From the NCBI RefSeq assembly GCF_019139535.1, contig NZ_CP077073.1, positions 2,508,501 to 2,572,500 on the forward strand: 64,000 nucleotides of DNA, in the 5' to 3' direction. Positions 43,738-51,906 of this stretch are shown piece after piece (position 1 is the stretch's first letter; every line of letters starts with the position of its first letter). The translations under genes and the position numbers were made by a program. This stretch comes from Pseudomonas muyukensis (GTDB lineage: Bacteria; Pseudomonadota; Gammaproteobacteria; Pseudomonadales; Pseudomonadaceae). Under the pieces are notes generated by a model. It saw only the letters and a list, made by a program, of their open reading frames with translations. It had not been told where the DNA came from and made no database searches.

Positions 43738-44428
43738 GTCGCGCATGAGTGATAAAGCCGTGTTGAGTTGCCGCAACCTGGGCAAGAGCTACGAGGAAGG
43801 TCCGGAGTCGGTGCAGGTGCTGGCGGGGTTGAACCTCGAGCTGCAGCCAGGCGAGCGGGTGGCCATCGTCGGCAGCTCCGGCTCGGGCAAGAGTACCTTG
43901 CTCAACCTGCTCGGCGGCCTGGACACGCCCACCGAGGGTAGCGTCTGGCTGGCCGGCGAAGAGTTGTCGGCGCTGGGCGAGCGGGCCCGTGGCCTGCTGC
44001 GCAACCGCGCGCTGGGCTTCGTCTACCAGTTCCACCACCTGCTGGCGGAGTTCACCGCCCTTGAAAATGCCTGCATGCCGCTGCTGATCGGCAAGACGCC
44101 GATCAGCGAAGCCCGCGAGCGCGCCGAGGCGCTGCTCAAGCGGGTCGGCCTGGGCCATCGGCTCAATCACAAGCCGGCCGAGCTGTCCGGCGGCGAGCGC
44201 CAGCGTGTGGCGATCGCCCGCGCCCTGGTCAACCGCCCGGGCCTGGTGATGCTCGACGAGCCCACCGGCAACCTCGACCACCACACCGCCCAGGGTATCC
44301 AGGAGCTGATGCAGGAGCTGTCCAGCCACTCGCAGACGGCGTTCCTGGTGGTAACCCACGACCTCAACCTGGCGCGGCAGATGGACCGTGTGCTGCGCCT
44401 GGAAGACGGGCATCTGGTGGCGATCTGA
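43730..44428 (+). CDS. lolD: Lipoprotein-releasing ABC transporter ATPase LolD
   Basis: Powers lipoprotein release. The 232 residues (227 if the ATG at 43745 is used) contain Walker [21 protein letters not shown], the LolD motif [20 protein letters not shown], which contacts the LolC/E coupling helices, signature [16 protein letters not shown], Walker [13 protein letters not shown] and the switch His in VTHDLNLA. The first ATG overlaps the lolC stop and has AGAGG upstream. It is the middle gene of lolCDE and followed by a hairpin before lolE. Confidence 0.95.
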   Translation: MSESRMSDKAVLSCRNLGKSYEEGPESVQVLAGLNLELQPGERVAIVGSSGSGKSTLLNLLGGLDTPTEGSVWLAGEELSALGERARGLLRNRALGFVYQFHHLLAEFTALENACMPLLIGKTPISEARERAEALLKRVGLGHRLNHKPAELSGGERQRVAIARALVNRPGLVMLDEPTGNLDHHTAQGIQELMQELSSHSQTAFLVVTHDLNLARQMDRVLRLEDGHLVAI

Positions 44429-44439
44429 ATCGCCTGCGC

Positions 44440-44460
44440 GGGGCGCCGTGAGGGCGCCCC
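44440..44460 (+). terminator. Intra-operon hairpin between lolD and lolE
   Basis: GGGGCGCC-GTGAG-GGCGCCCC, a perfect 8-bp stem without a T-tract, in the 62-base gap. It may attenuate or stabilise the transcript rather than end it. Confidence 0.5.
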
Positions 44461-44490
44461 GGTTCACTTCTCTGTTGGGTGTACCTGTAC

Positions 44491-45735
44491 ATGTTCAGAC
44501 CCTTGCCCTTGTTCATCGGTGCTCGCTACACCCGTGCCAAGCGCCGCAATCACTTCATCTCGTTCATCTCCATGACCTCGATGATCGGCCTGTCGCTGGG
44601 CGTGCTGGCGATGATCACGGTGTTGTCGGTGATGAACGGCTTCCAGCGCGAGATGAGCTCGCGCGTGCTCGGCCTGGTGCCGCATGCCGCGATCCTCGGC
44701 GAGCAGCCGCTGGACGACTGGCGCCAGGTCGCCAGCGCCGCCGAGGGCAACCCGGCGGTGATCGCCGCCGCGCCGCTCACCGAGATGGAAGGCATGCTCT
44801 CGTACAAGGGGGCGATGCAGCCGATCCAGGTCGCCGGCATCGATCCGGCCGAAGAGGGCAAGGTCTCCATCGTCACCCAGCACATCGTCCAGGGCAGCCT
44901 GCAGGCGCTGGTGCCGGGCGAGTTCGGCGTGGTCATCGGCGAGCTCACGGCCCGGCGTTTTCGCCTGAATACCGGCGACAAGCTGACCCTGATCGTGCCG
45001 GAGATCAGCAAGGAGCCGGGCGGCATCACCCCGCGCATGCAGCGCCTGACAGTGGTCGGTATCTTCAAGGTCGGCGCCGAGCTGGATGGCTCGCAGGCCT
45101 ATATCCATGTCGCCGATGCCGGCCAGATGCAGCGCTGGGCGCCAGGCCAGGTGCAGGGCGTGCGCCTGAAGCTGCACGACCTGTATGCCGCGCCGCAGGT
45201 GTCCAAGGCGATTGCCGCGGGCCTTGGCCAGGGCTACCGCGCCGATGACTGGTCGCACACCCAGGGCAGCCTGTTCAGCGCCATGAAGATGGAAAAGACC
45301 ATGATCGGCCTGCTGCTGATGATGATCATCGCGGTGGCGGCGTTCAACATCATCGCCACCTTGGTGATGGTGGTGAACGACAAGGGCGCCGACATCGCCA
45401 TCCTGCGCACCATCGGCGCGACGCCGGCGCAGATCATGGGCACGTTCATGGTCCAGGGCAGCCTGATCGGCATCGTCGGCACCCTGCTTGGCGGGGTGCT
45501 GGGGGTGATCCTGGCGCTGAACGTCAGCGCGGTGGTCGGCTGGCTCGAGCGGGTCAGCGGGCAGCACATCTTCACCTCCGACATCTACTTCATCAGCAGC
45601 CTGCCGTCGGAGCTGCAATGGGGCGACGTGGCGATCATCTGCGTGGCCGGGCTGGTGATGAGCTTCCTGGCGACGATCTACCCGGCGTACCGCGCTTCGC
45701 AGATCGAACCGGCGATGGCGCTGCGTTACGAGTAA
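44491..45735 (+). CDS. lolE: Lipoprotein-releasing ABC transporter membrane subunit LolE
   Basis: Second membrane subunit of LolCDE. The 414 residues are paralogous to LolC from end to end: [20 protein letters not shown] at the N-terminus, first helix (MIGLSLGVLAMITVLSVMNG), a periplasmic domain with the lipoprotein-contacting region, three C-terminal helices and the tail SQIEPAMALRYE. The ATG at 44491 matches the paralogue's MFRP start; an ATG four codons upstream is possible. It ends 32 bases before the convergent cinS gene. Confidence 0.93.
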   Translation: MFRPLPLFIGARYTRAKRRNHFISFISMTSMIGLSLGVLAMITVLSVMNGFQREMSSRVLGLVPHAAILGEQPLDDWRQVASAAEGNPAVIAAAPLTEMEGMLSYKGAMQPIQVAGIDPAEEGKVSIVTQHIVQGSLQALVPGEFGVVIGELTARRFRLNTGDKLTLIVPEISKEPGGITPRMQRLTVVGIFKVGAELDGSQAYIHVADAGQMQRWAPGQVQGVRLKLHDLYAAPQVSKAIAAGLGQGYRADDWSHTQGSLFSAMKMEKTMIGLLLMMIIAVAAFNIIATLVMVVNDKGADIAILRTIGATPAQIMGTFMVQGSLIGIVGTLLGGVLGVILALNVSAVVGWLERVSGQHIFTSDIYFISSLPSELQWGDVAIICVAGLVMSFLATIYPAYRASQIEPAMALRYE

Positions 45736-45766
45736 GACATGGCAACACCGGGGGCGCTTTGCGCCC

Positions 45767-47110
45767 CTACGCAGGCAACTCGATCACGAACCGCGTCCAT
45801 CCATCTTCACACTCCGCTCGAATCTTCCCACCGTGCGCCTGCAGGATCGAGCGGGTGATCGCCAGCCCCAACCCTGCATGCTCGCTGCTGCCTTCCTGGC
45901 GCGCCGGATCCGCCCGATAGAAGCGGTCGAACAATCGCTCCAGCATTTGCGGCGCAATCGCAGGCCCAGTGTTGGCCACCACGATGTGCAGCCCTGGCTC
46001 CAGGCTTACCCGGATCTCCCCACCGGCAGGGGTAAAGCGCAGGGCGTTGTCCAGCAAGTTGGATAGCGCCCGGCGCAACATGTGCCGGTCGCCTTCGGTG
46101 TGGGCTTGGCCCTCACGCAGTAAGCGCACCTCGGCGTCCTCGGCCAGCGGCGCGTAGTACTCCAGCAGCGCATCGGCCTCCGCGGCCAGGTCCAGCGGCT
46201 GGCGGCTGGGCATCAGCAGGCCGTGGTCGGCCTTGGCCAGGTAGAGCATGTCGTTGACCAGCTGGGCCATCCATTGCAGCTCTTCGAGGTTGCCATGCAG
46301 CGCTTCGCGGTATTGCTCCAGGCTGCGCGGGCGGGTAAGGGTGACCTGGGTGTGGGTGAGCAGGTTGGACAGCGGTGTGCGCAGCTCGTGGGCGATATCG
46401 GCGGAGAATGCCGACAGGCGCTGGAAGGCATCGTCCAGGCGTTGCAGCATGGCGTTGACCGTGCCGGCCAGCTCGGCCAGTTCCTCGGGCATTTCGGCGG
46501 CCGGCAGGCGGGTGGTCAGCGAGCGGGCGTTGACGCTGGCGGCGACCTTGCCCATTTGCCGCAACGGCTGCAGGCCGCGGCGCGCGGCCCAGGCGCCGAG
46601 CAGCGCGGTGACCAGCGCCGACAGCCCGACAGTGAGCCAGATCAGCCGCTGCATGCCTTGCAGGAAATGCTGGTGGTGGGTGATATCGAGGAACAGGGTC
46701 AGTTGCGCCGAACCGGGTTGGCCATCGTGCAACGGCGTGCTCAGGCTGCGGTAGTCGATGCCCTGGCTGTGCAACGTGGCCAGGCCGCTATGCTCGGGTG
46801 CCGGCGGCAGCGCGCCGCGGCTGGCGAACCAGGACGTGCCGTCGGCGCCACGCACGCGCAAGGCCAGGTCGGACTGGTGGCTCAGTTCGTTGAGCAGCGC
46901 TGGCAGGCGCGCGGCCAGCTGCGCCTGGCTGTCGGCGCCGTCGAGCAAGCTGCGCATCAGCGACAGCCGGCCGCTGAGCAGTTGCTGGTCGAGCTCGACG
47001 AAGTGCTGGGCGCTGGCCCGGCTGAACAGCAGGCCGGCGCCCAGCGACACGGCCGCGGTGCAGGCGGCGAACAGCAGGGCCAGGCGGCTGCCGAGGGACA
47101 GGCGGCGCAT
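45767..47110 (-). CDS. cinS: Copper-sensing histidine kinase CinS (heavy-metal sensor kinase)
   Basis: Membrane sensor kinase of the CopS/CusS class. The 447 residues have a first transmembrane helix (about 9-30, LALLFAACTAAVSLGAGLLF), a periplasmic domain (31-150), a second helix (LIWLTVGLSALVTALLGAWA), HAMP, HisKA with the phospho-His in FSADIAHELRTPLSNLLTHT and HATPase with NLLDNALRFTPAG and HAGLGLAITRSIL. The ATG overlaps the stop of cinR by one base. It is adjacent to the copper-inducible cinA-cinQ pair, as in P. putida KT2440, where CinS is reported to sense copper; this supports the name. Confidence 0.9.
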   Translation of the reverse strand: MRRLSLGSRLALLFAACTAAVSLGAGLLFSRASAQHFVELDQQLLSGRLSLMRSLLDGADSQAQLAARLPALLNELSHQSDLALRVRGADGTSWFASRGALPPAPEHSGLATLHSQGIDYRSLSTPLHDGQPGSAQLTLFLDITHHQHFLQGMQRLIWLTVGLSALVTALLGAWAARRGLQPLRQMGKVAASVNARSLTTRLPAAEMPEELAELAGTVNAMLQRLDDAFQRLSAFSADIAHELRTPLSNLLTHTQVTLTRPRSLEQYREALHGNLEELQWMAQLVNDMLYLAKADHGLLMPSRQPLDLAAEADALLEYYAPLAEDAEVRLLREGQAHTEGDRHMLRRALSNLLDNALRFTPAGGEIRVSLEPGLHIVVANTGPAIAPQMLERLFDRFYRADPARQEGSSEHAGLGLAITRSILQAHGGKIRAECEDGWTRFVIELPA

Positions 47111-47790
47111 CAGTCCTGGCGCTCCTCGAGCACGTAGCCCATGCCGCGCACGGTATGGATCAGCTTGGCCGGGTGGCTGTCGTCGATCTTCAGGCGCAGG
47201 CGGCGGATCGCCACCTCGATGACGTTGGTGTCGCTGTCGAAGTTCATGTCCCACACCTGCGAGGCGATCAGCGACTTGGGCAGCACCTCGCCCTGGCGGC
47301 GCAGCAGCAGTTCGAGCAGGGCGAACTCCTTGGCGGTCAGGTCGATGCGTGCCCCGGCGCGTTCGGCGCGGCGGCGGATCAGGTCCAGGCGCAGGTCGGC
47401 CAGGCTCAGGCAGGTGTCCTGGCTGGCGCTGGCACCCCGGCGCAGCAGGCTGCGCACCCGGGCCAGCAGTTCAGAGAAGGCGAAGGGCTTGACCAGGTAG
47501 TCGTCGGCGCCCAGCTCAAGGCCGTGCACGCGGTCCTCGACGGCGTCGCGGGCGGTGAGGAACAGCACCGGCGTGTCCAGCCCGGCCTGGCGCACGGCCT
47601 GGAGGATCTGCCAGCCGTTGCGCCCGGGCAGCATCACGTCGAGGATCAGCAGGTCGTGGTCGCCGGTCAGCGCCAGGTGCTGGCCGCTGTCACCGTCGTT
47701 GGCCAGCTCGGTGGCGAAGCCGGCCTCGCTCAGGCCCTGGCTCAGGTACTGGCCGGTCTTGGCCTGGTCTTCGACGATCAGCAGTTTCAT
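47110..47790 (-). CDS. cinR: Copper-responsive OmpR-family regulator CinR
   Basis: 226-residue response regulator. The receiver domain has [18 protein letters not shown], the phosphoacceptor Asp in [17 protein letters not shown] and the Lys in [17 protein letters not shown]; the C-terminal winged helix has [20 protein letters not shown] and [15 protein letters not shown]. It is of the CopR/CusR/IrlR heavy-metal type. It is translationally coupled to cinS and divergent from cinA, with a candidate operator in the 159-base gap. Confidence 0.92.
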   Translation of the reverse strand: MKLLIVEDQAKTGQYLSQGLSEAGFATELANDGDSGQHLALTGDHDLLILDVMLPGRNGWQILQAVRQAGLDTPVLFLTARDAVEDRVHGLELGADDYLVKPFAFSELLARVRSLLRRGASASQDTCLSLADLRLDLIRRRAERAGARIDLTAKEFALLELLLRRQGEVLPKSLIASQVWDMNFDSDTNVIEVAIRRLRLKIDDSHPAKLIHTVRGMGYVLEERQD

Positions 47791-47860
47791 GGCGGTCCTT
47801 GTTCCAGGGTGGGACGTGGTGACGGAAATGATACGTGACGATCCGCCGGCCTGCCCAAGC

Positions 47861-47874
47861 TGACAAAGTTGTAA
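47861..47874. promoter_or_regulatory. Candidate CinR/CopR-type operator
   Basis: TGACAA-AG-TTGTAA, a near-perfect palindrome in the cinR-cinA intergenic region, 76-89 bases before cinA. It resembles the heavy-metal regulator box of CopR/CusR relatives. Binding is inferred from the similarity and position. Confidence 0.6.
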
Positions 47875-47949
47875 TCTTGCGGTCAGCCAACTGCCAGCCA
47901 GCCTTTTCGACAATGGCGCCACTTTCGCTGCAATGATCCGGAGTCATCC

Positions 47950-48468
47950 ATGAAACACCTGTTGCTCACCGCCGCGCTCACCTTTGCCAGCCTGCCCACC
48001 TTCGCTGGCGAGGCCAAGCCCTTGGCCTTCGGCGAGCCGGCCCCGGCGGCCAAGGCCACCCGCACCGTCGAAGTGCTGCTCAAGGACATCGCCTTCGAGC
48101 CCAAGAGCCTCAAGGTCAAGGCCGGCGAGACCGTGCGCTTCGTGCTGATCAACCAGGGCCAGTTGCCCCACGAGTTCAACCTGGGCGACAAGGCCATGCA
48201 CGTCGAGCACCAGAAGGAAATGGTCGCCATGCAAGGCAAGCTCTTCACCGCCGGCATGAACCACGAGGGCATGGACCATGGCCAGATGGACCACAGCCAG
48301 ATGATGGGCGGCGGCCACGGCCACGATGCTGGCAACACCGTGCTGGTGCAACCTGGCCAGCGTGCCGAGCTGACCTGGACCTTCCACAAGTCGGCGCCCA
48401 TCGAGTTCGCCTGCAATGTGCCGGGTCATTACCAGGCCGGCATGGTCGGGCCGCTGACCATCGAGTGA
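47950..48468 (+). CDS. cinA: Copper-inducible azurin/plastocyanin-like protein CinA
   Basis: Periplasmic cupredoxin. The 172-residue precursor has a signal peptide (MKHLLLTAALTFASLPTFAG), a cupredoxin fold with one ligand His in GQLPHEFNLGD, and the C-terminal Cys-His-Met cluster in FACNVPGHYQAGM. Between them is a loop of about 40 residues very rich in His and Met (MNHEGMDHGQMDHSQMMGGG), probably extra copper sites. In P. putida KT2440 cinA is copper-induced by CinRS and lies with cinQ; this gene has the same neighbours. GGAG is 8 bases upstream. Confidence 0.92.
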   Translation: MKHLLLTAALTFASLPTFAGEAKPLAFGEPAPAAKATRTVEVLLKDIAFEPKSLKVKAGETVRFVLINQGQLPHEFNLGDKAMHVEHQKEMVAMQGKLFTAGMNHEGMDHGQMDHSQMMGGGHGHDAGNTVLVQPGQRAELTWTFHKSAPIEFACNVPGHYQAGMVGPLTIE

Positions 48469-48536
48469 GATCCGCTCCAAGGCGGGGTGCAAAACCGGTA
48501 GACTAGGGGCAATTTCGAACCTTCAGGTCAGTTTCC

Positions 48537-49367
48537 ATGCATCCCGCCGCCGAACATTCCCCGCTGGGCAAGTCCAGCGAATACATCGCCACCTACACCC
48601 CCGCGCTGCTGTTCCCCATCCCGCGCCTGGCCAAGTGGGCCGAGCTGGGCGTCAGCGGCGAGGCATTGCCGTGGCAGGGCGTGGACTTCTGGAACTGCTT
48701 CGAGCTGTCCTGGCTGTTGCCCTCGGGCAAGCCGGTGGTGGCTATCGCCGAGTTCGCCATCCCTTGCGACTCGCCGAATATCATCGAGTCCAAGTCGTTC
48801 AAGCTGTACCTCAACTCGTTGAACCAGACCGTGTTCGCGTCGCTGGCCGAGCTGCAGGCGTGCCTGGTGAAGGACCTGTCCGCCGCAGCAGGCAAGCCGG
48901 TGGCGGTCAAGGTCAGCACCCTGGCAGAGGTCGAGGCCCAGGGCGTGACCGCCTTGCCGGGCCTGTGCATCGACGCGCTGGATGTGAGCATCAGCAACTA
49001 CGAGCAGCCGCAACCGGAACTGCTGCGTTGCTCCTCGGAGCGCGTGGTAGAAGAGACGCTGCACAGCCACCTGCTCAAATCCAACTGCCCGGTCACCGGC
49101 CAGCCGGACTGGGGGAGCGTGGTGGTGAGCTACAAGGGGCCAGCGCTGGACCCTGCCAGCCTGCTGACCTACCTGATCAGCTTCCGCCAGCATGCCGACT
49201 TCCACGAGCAATGCGTGGAGCGGATCTACCTGGACCTGAAGAACCTGCTGCAGCCCGAACACCTGACGGTGTATGCGCGCTATGTGCGCCGTGGCGGCCT
49301 GGATATCAACCCGTACCGCAGCACCGCGGCGATCAGCCCGCAGAACCTGCGGTTGGTGCGCCAGTAA
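48537..49367 (+). CDS. queF: NADPH-dependent 7-cyano-7-deazaguanine (preQ0) reductase QueF/CinQ
   Basis: Reduces preQ0 to preQ1 in queuosine biosynthesis. The 276 residues are of the long, two-domain (E. coli-like) QueF type: an N-terminal tunnelling-fold half with [17 protein letters not shown] (QueF motif), and a C-terminal half with the catalytic Cys in [20 protein letters not shown] and the proton-donor Asp. It lies 68 bases after cinA in the same direction; in KT2440 it is called cinQ and is induced by copper along with cinA. No other queuosine gene is in the window. Confidence 0.95.
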   Translation: MHPAAEHSPLGKSSEYIATYTPALLFPIPRLAKWAELGVSGEALPWQGVDFWNCFELSWLLPSGKPVVAIAEFAIPCDSPNIIESKSFKLYLNSLNQTVFASLAELQACLVKDLSAAAGKPVAVKVSTLAEVEAQGVTALPGLCIDALDVSISNYEQPQPELLRCSSERVVEETLHSHLLKSNCPVTGQPDWGSVVVSYKGPALDPASLLTYLISFRQHADFHEQCVERIYLDLKNLLQPEHLTVYARYVRRGGLDINPYRSTAAISPQNLRLVRQ

Positions 49368-49374
49368 TGTAATG

Positions 49375-49400
49375 GGGCCGCATCGCGGCCCTGGTTTTTT
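49375..49400 (+). terminator. Terminator of cinA-queF
   Basis: GGGCCGC-ATC-GCGGCCC stem-loop followed by TGG and six T, directly after the queF stop. Confidence 0.88.
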
Positions 49401-49663
49401 CAGATACCCATGCTGTGCAGCGAGTTGACGATGCTGCGCAGGGTCGCCGTCAGGTCGGGGTGATCGGCTTCGAAACGTTCGATGGCGAGGTTCACGCCGT
49501 CGACCACGTTGTTGTCCTGGGTCGCCTCCTCGAGTTTGATCTGGGCTTCGATCTGCTGCATCAGTTCGTGCAGGTGGTCGCGCTCTTCCAGCGAAAGTGG
49601 TGGATTGCGGTCCAGTTGCTCGCGCAGGCTATCGAGTTGCTCTTGCAGTTCGCGGGCAGGCAT
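49400..49663 (-). CDS. DUF4404 family protein
   Basis: 87 residues, nearly all helical and acidic: MPARELQEQLDSLREQLDRN, then SLEERDHLHELMQQIEAQIK and LTATLRSIVNSLHSMGI. This is the DUF4404 pattern seen in proteobacteria; function unknown, probably a coiled-coil oligomer. The ATG at 49663 has GGAG 9 bases upstream, and the longer frame to 49747 is unlikely. It converges with queF. Confidence 0.8.
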   Translation of the reverse strand: MPARELQEQLDSLREQLDRNPPLSLEERDHLHELMQQIEAQIKLEEATQDNNVVDGVNLAIERFEADHPDLTATLRSIVNSLHSMGI

Positions 49664-49786
49664 TGTTCGTACTCCATCAATGGCTTGGCAGACCATGGAC
49701 CTCAGCGAAGCGGCAAAGGTTCGGGCCTGTCCTCTAGCGTAATCCACCTGCCGGCGCTTTGCATGACCCGTATCAACGGGGATGTA

Positions 49787-50338
49787 TCAGGGTTTCTCGC
49801 CCTTGTGCCGGCGCTGGGCGATGTCCGCCAGGCAGGCGTCGAGGGCTTCGAGGTGGTCGATCACCGAGTGCACGCCCAGGCCGTACAGCGCCAGGGTGGC
49901 CTTGCCGCGGGCCCGCTCCTGTTCTTGTCGGCTCAGCGCCTGCCATTGCGCCGAAGCCTGCCCACAGGCCGCCAGGCCCACGGTCCACAGGCCGGCGTTC
50001 AAGCCCGATTGCAGCAGCCGTGGCTCGCCGCTGACCAGCACGCAGCCGTCCAGGCGTTGGCTGTGCAGGCTCATCAAGGCTTGCCAGCAGGCGTTTGGCG
50101 CCGGCCACGGGTTGCCGTTGACCGGGTGCCCCGGCAACCACTCGGGCAGCACGCCAGCCCAGCGCTTGCCTTGGGCGTTGCTGAGTTCGTCGAGCCAGAT
50201 GCACGGCACCTGGCGCGAGCGCAGGCTGGCCAGCGAGTCGAGGGCACCGGGGGCGGGCAGGGGCGTGCCGTTCGCGGCCTGGACCAGGCAGCCGCGCAGG
50301 CCGAACAGCACGGCGGTGAAGGCGGGTGCATCTTGCAT
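49787..50338 (-). CDS. HAD-superfamily protein lacking the catalytic aspartates (pseudoenzyme)
   Basis: 183 residues resembling a phosphonatase-type HAD phosphatase: the N-terminal strand-loop AVLFGLRGCLV stands where motif I (hhhDxDGTL) should be, followed by a cap-like section, DGCVLVSGEPRLLQSGLNAGLWTVGL (motif III/IV-like region) and VHSVIDHLEALDACL near the end. Both motif I aspartates are replaced (Gly and Arg) and DGTL has become RGCL, so phosphatase activity is not expected. The fold assignment is by pattern and moderately sure. It is a single gene with an ATG at 50338, divergent from mlaA. Confidence 0.65.
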   Translation of the reverse strand: MQDAPAFTAVLFGLRGCLVQAANGTPLPAPGALDSLASLRSRQVPCIWLDELSNAQGKRWAGVLPEWLPGHPVNGNPWPAPNACWQALMSLHSQRLDGCVLVSGEPRLLQSGLNAGLWTVGLAACGQASAQWQALSRQEQERARGKATLALYGLGVHSVIDHLEALDACLADIAQRRHKGEKP

Positions 50339-50527
50339 GGCAACGTCCCTGAAATAGCCCCCACGCTAGCGCGCCCATGTTACCGGCAGATGACCGCAAC
50401 AGTTGTTCACATAATCTTGACAGAGATGTGTAAAACTACGCCCCAGCCAGTAAGCCATTATACTTGCGTCCAATTCAGCAACGCGCCAACGGCCGTTGCC
50501 GCCGTGAAATCCGATGGAGAAACATCT

Positions 50528-51235
50528 ATGCGTAGGATCGGTGCCGGAGTGCTCGAGCGAGTCACCCAGGCCTGTGTCTGCGCCAGCTTGCTGCTGGCGC
50601 CCGTGGCGGCTACCCAGGCGGCCACCGAGGAAGATCCCTGGGAGTCGGTCAACCGACCGATCTTCAAGTTCAACGATACCCTAGACACCTATGCCCTCAA
50701 GCCGTTGGCCAAGGGTTACCAGGCGGTCACCCCGCAGTTCCTCGAAGACGGCATCCACAACATCTTCCGCAACCTGGGCGATGTCACCAACCTGGCCAAC
50801 GACGTGCTGCAGCTCAAGCCGCACGCGGCAGGGGTGGATACCGCACGGCTGATCGTCAACACCACCTTCGGCCTGGGCGGGTTCTTCGATGTCGGCACCA
50901 AGATGGGCCTGCAGCGCAACGACGAGGACTTTGGCCAGACCCTGGGCTACTGGGGCGTGCCCAGCGGGCCGTACGTGGTCATCCCGTTCCTTGGCCCAAG
51001 CACCGTGCGTGACGGCCTGGCCAAGTACCCGGACACCTACACCGATCCCTACCGCTACATCGACCATGTGCCGACGCGCAACTCGATCTTCGCCCTGGAG
51101 GTGGTCGACACCCGCGCCAGCCTGCTGTCGGCGGAGAAGCTGATCCAGGGCGACAAGTACATCTTCCTGCGTAACGCCTACCTGCAGAACCGTGAGTTCA
51201 AGGTCAAGGACGGGCAGGTCGAAGACGACTTCTGA
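50528..51235 (+). CDS. mlaA: MlaA/VacJ-family outer-membrane phospholipid-transport protein
   Basis: Component of the Mla system that removes misplaced phospholipids from the outer leaflet. The 235 residues contain the MlaA signatures DPWESVNRPIFKFNDTLDTY, PQFLEDGIHNIFRNLGDVTN, GLGGFFDVGTKMGL and FGQTLGYWGVPSGPYVVIPF. The N-terminus (MRRIGAGVLERVTQACVCAS, ending AATQAA) looks like a signal peptidase I peptide with no lipobox before the mature part, whereas E. coli MlaA is a lipoprotein. GGAG lies 9 bases before the ATG at 50528. It stands alone here; mlaFEDCB are not in the window. Confidence 0.93.
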   Translation: MRRIGAGVLERVTQACVCASLLLAPVAATQAATEEDPWESVNRPIFKFNDTLDTYALKPLAKGYQAVTPQFLEDGIHNIFRNLGDVTNLANDVLQLKPHAAGVDTARLIVNTTFGLGGFFDVGTKMGLQRNDEDFGQTLGYWGVPSGPYVVIPFLGPSTVRDGLAKYPDTYTDPYRYIDHVPTRNSIFALEVVDTRASLLSAEKLIQGDKYIFLRNAYLQNREFKVKDGQVEDDF

Positions 51236-51251
51236 CCACGGCGGTCAGGTC

Positions 51252-51312
51252 ATGGGGCTGCCTTGCAGCCCATCGCCGGCAAGTCGGTGATGGGCCGCAG
51301 GGCGGCCCCATT
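51252..51312 (+). terminator. Double hairpin after mlaA
   Basis: Two adjacent palindromes: ATGGGGCTGC-CTT-GCAGCCCAT (51252-51273) and ATGGGCCGC-AGG-GCGGCCCCAT (about 51290-51312), the second followed by TTTG. A REP-like core CATCGCCGGCAAG lies between them. Confidence 0.6.
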
Positions 51313-51336
51313 TGTTCTGGGTGAATGTGTAACGGC

Positions 51337-51636
51337 TTAATGCATGGCCAGGATGCGCAAGCCGAAGCGCTGGGCGCCGCCCGGCTGGTCGGCGATCCAC
51401 ACCACCTCAGTGCTGGCATGTAGCCCCGCAAGGGCCGTGTGCTCGGAGTCGATGCGCACCTCGAGGCGCTCCCCCACCTGGAAACGCCGCGGCGCCTGCA
51501 CCTGCATGCCGCTGCTGGAGAGGTCGATGCACACGGCGCTGATCACCTGGTCGGCTTGCAGCAACTGGACCTCGGCATCGATACGCATGCGAATGAAATC
51601 GCGTTTTTCGCTGTAATCCACGGGGTGCTGGGACAT
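51337..51636 (-). CDS. Small PilZ-domain protein
   Basis: 99 residues forming a single PilZ domain: the c-di-GMP motif EKRDFIRMRIDAEVQL (RxxxR-like, Arg12 and Arg16) followed by the second motif CIDLSSSGMQVQAP (DxSxxG, complete) and the barrel end GAQRFGLRILAM. Both ligand motifs are intact, so c-di-GMP binding is likely. The target is unknown. AAGGAT lies 7 bases before the ATG. It is divergent from the rssB operon. Confidence 0.88.
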   Translation of the reverse strand: MSQHPVDYSEKRDFIRMRIDAEVQLLQADQVISAVCIDLSSSGMQVQAPRRFQVGERLEVRIDSEHTALAGLHASTEVVWIADQPGGAQRFGLRILAMH

Positions 51637-51906
51637 GCTTGCATCCTTTCATCAGGTTGCGCGGGTCGGCTTTCTTATAACGCCGGGTGATTTGCCCTGT
51701 AAAGTGCAGGGAAGTCTACCTGCCCATGCTTGAAACGCCAGGCGGATGGGAGTACCGTCAGCGCCTTACAGGGCACCTCACTATTTGCCGGACCAGTCTT
51801 CTTGTCCTACAACTCAGATAGAGAGTGGCTAGAGAGCATTCCAGTAGCCGTCTGTCGGTCGTTCCGCAGCCGCTACGCCAACCCAAATCTGGCGCCGTTC
51901 GCCCAC

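Noticed and set aside
49415..50527. Upstream part of the frame that contains mlaA
   Set aside because: It lies opposite the DUF4404 and HAD-like genes; the mlaA signal peptide and ribosome site begin at 50528.
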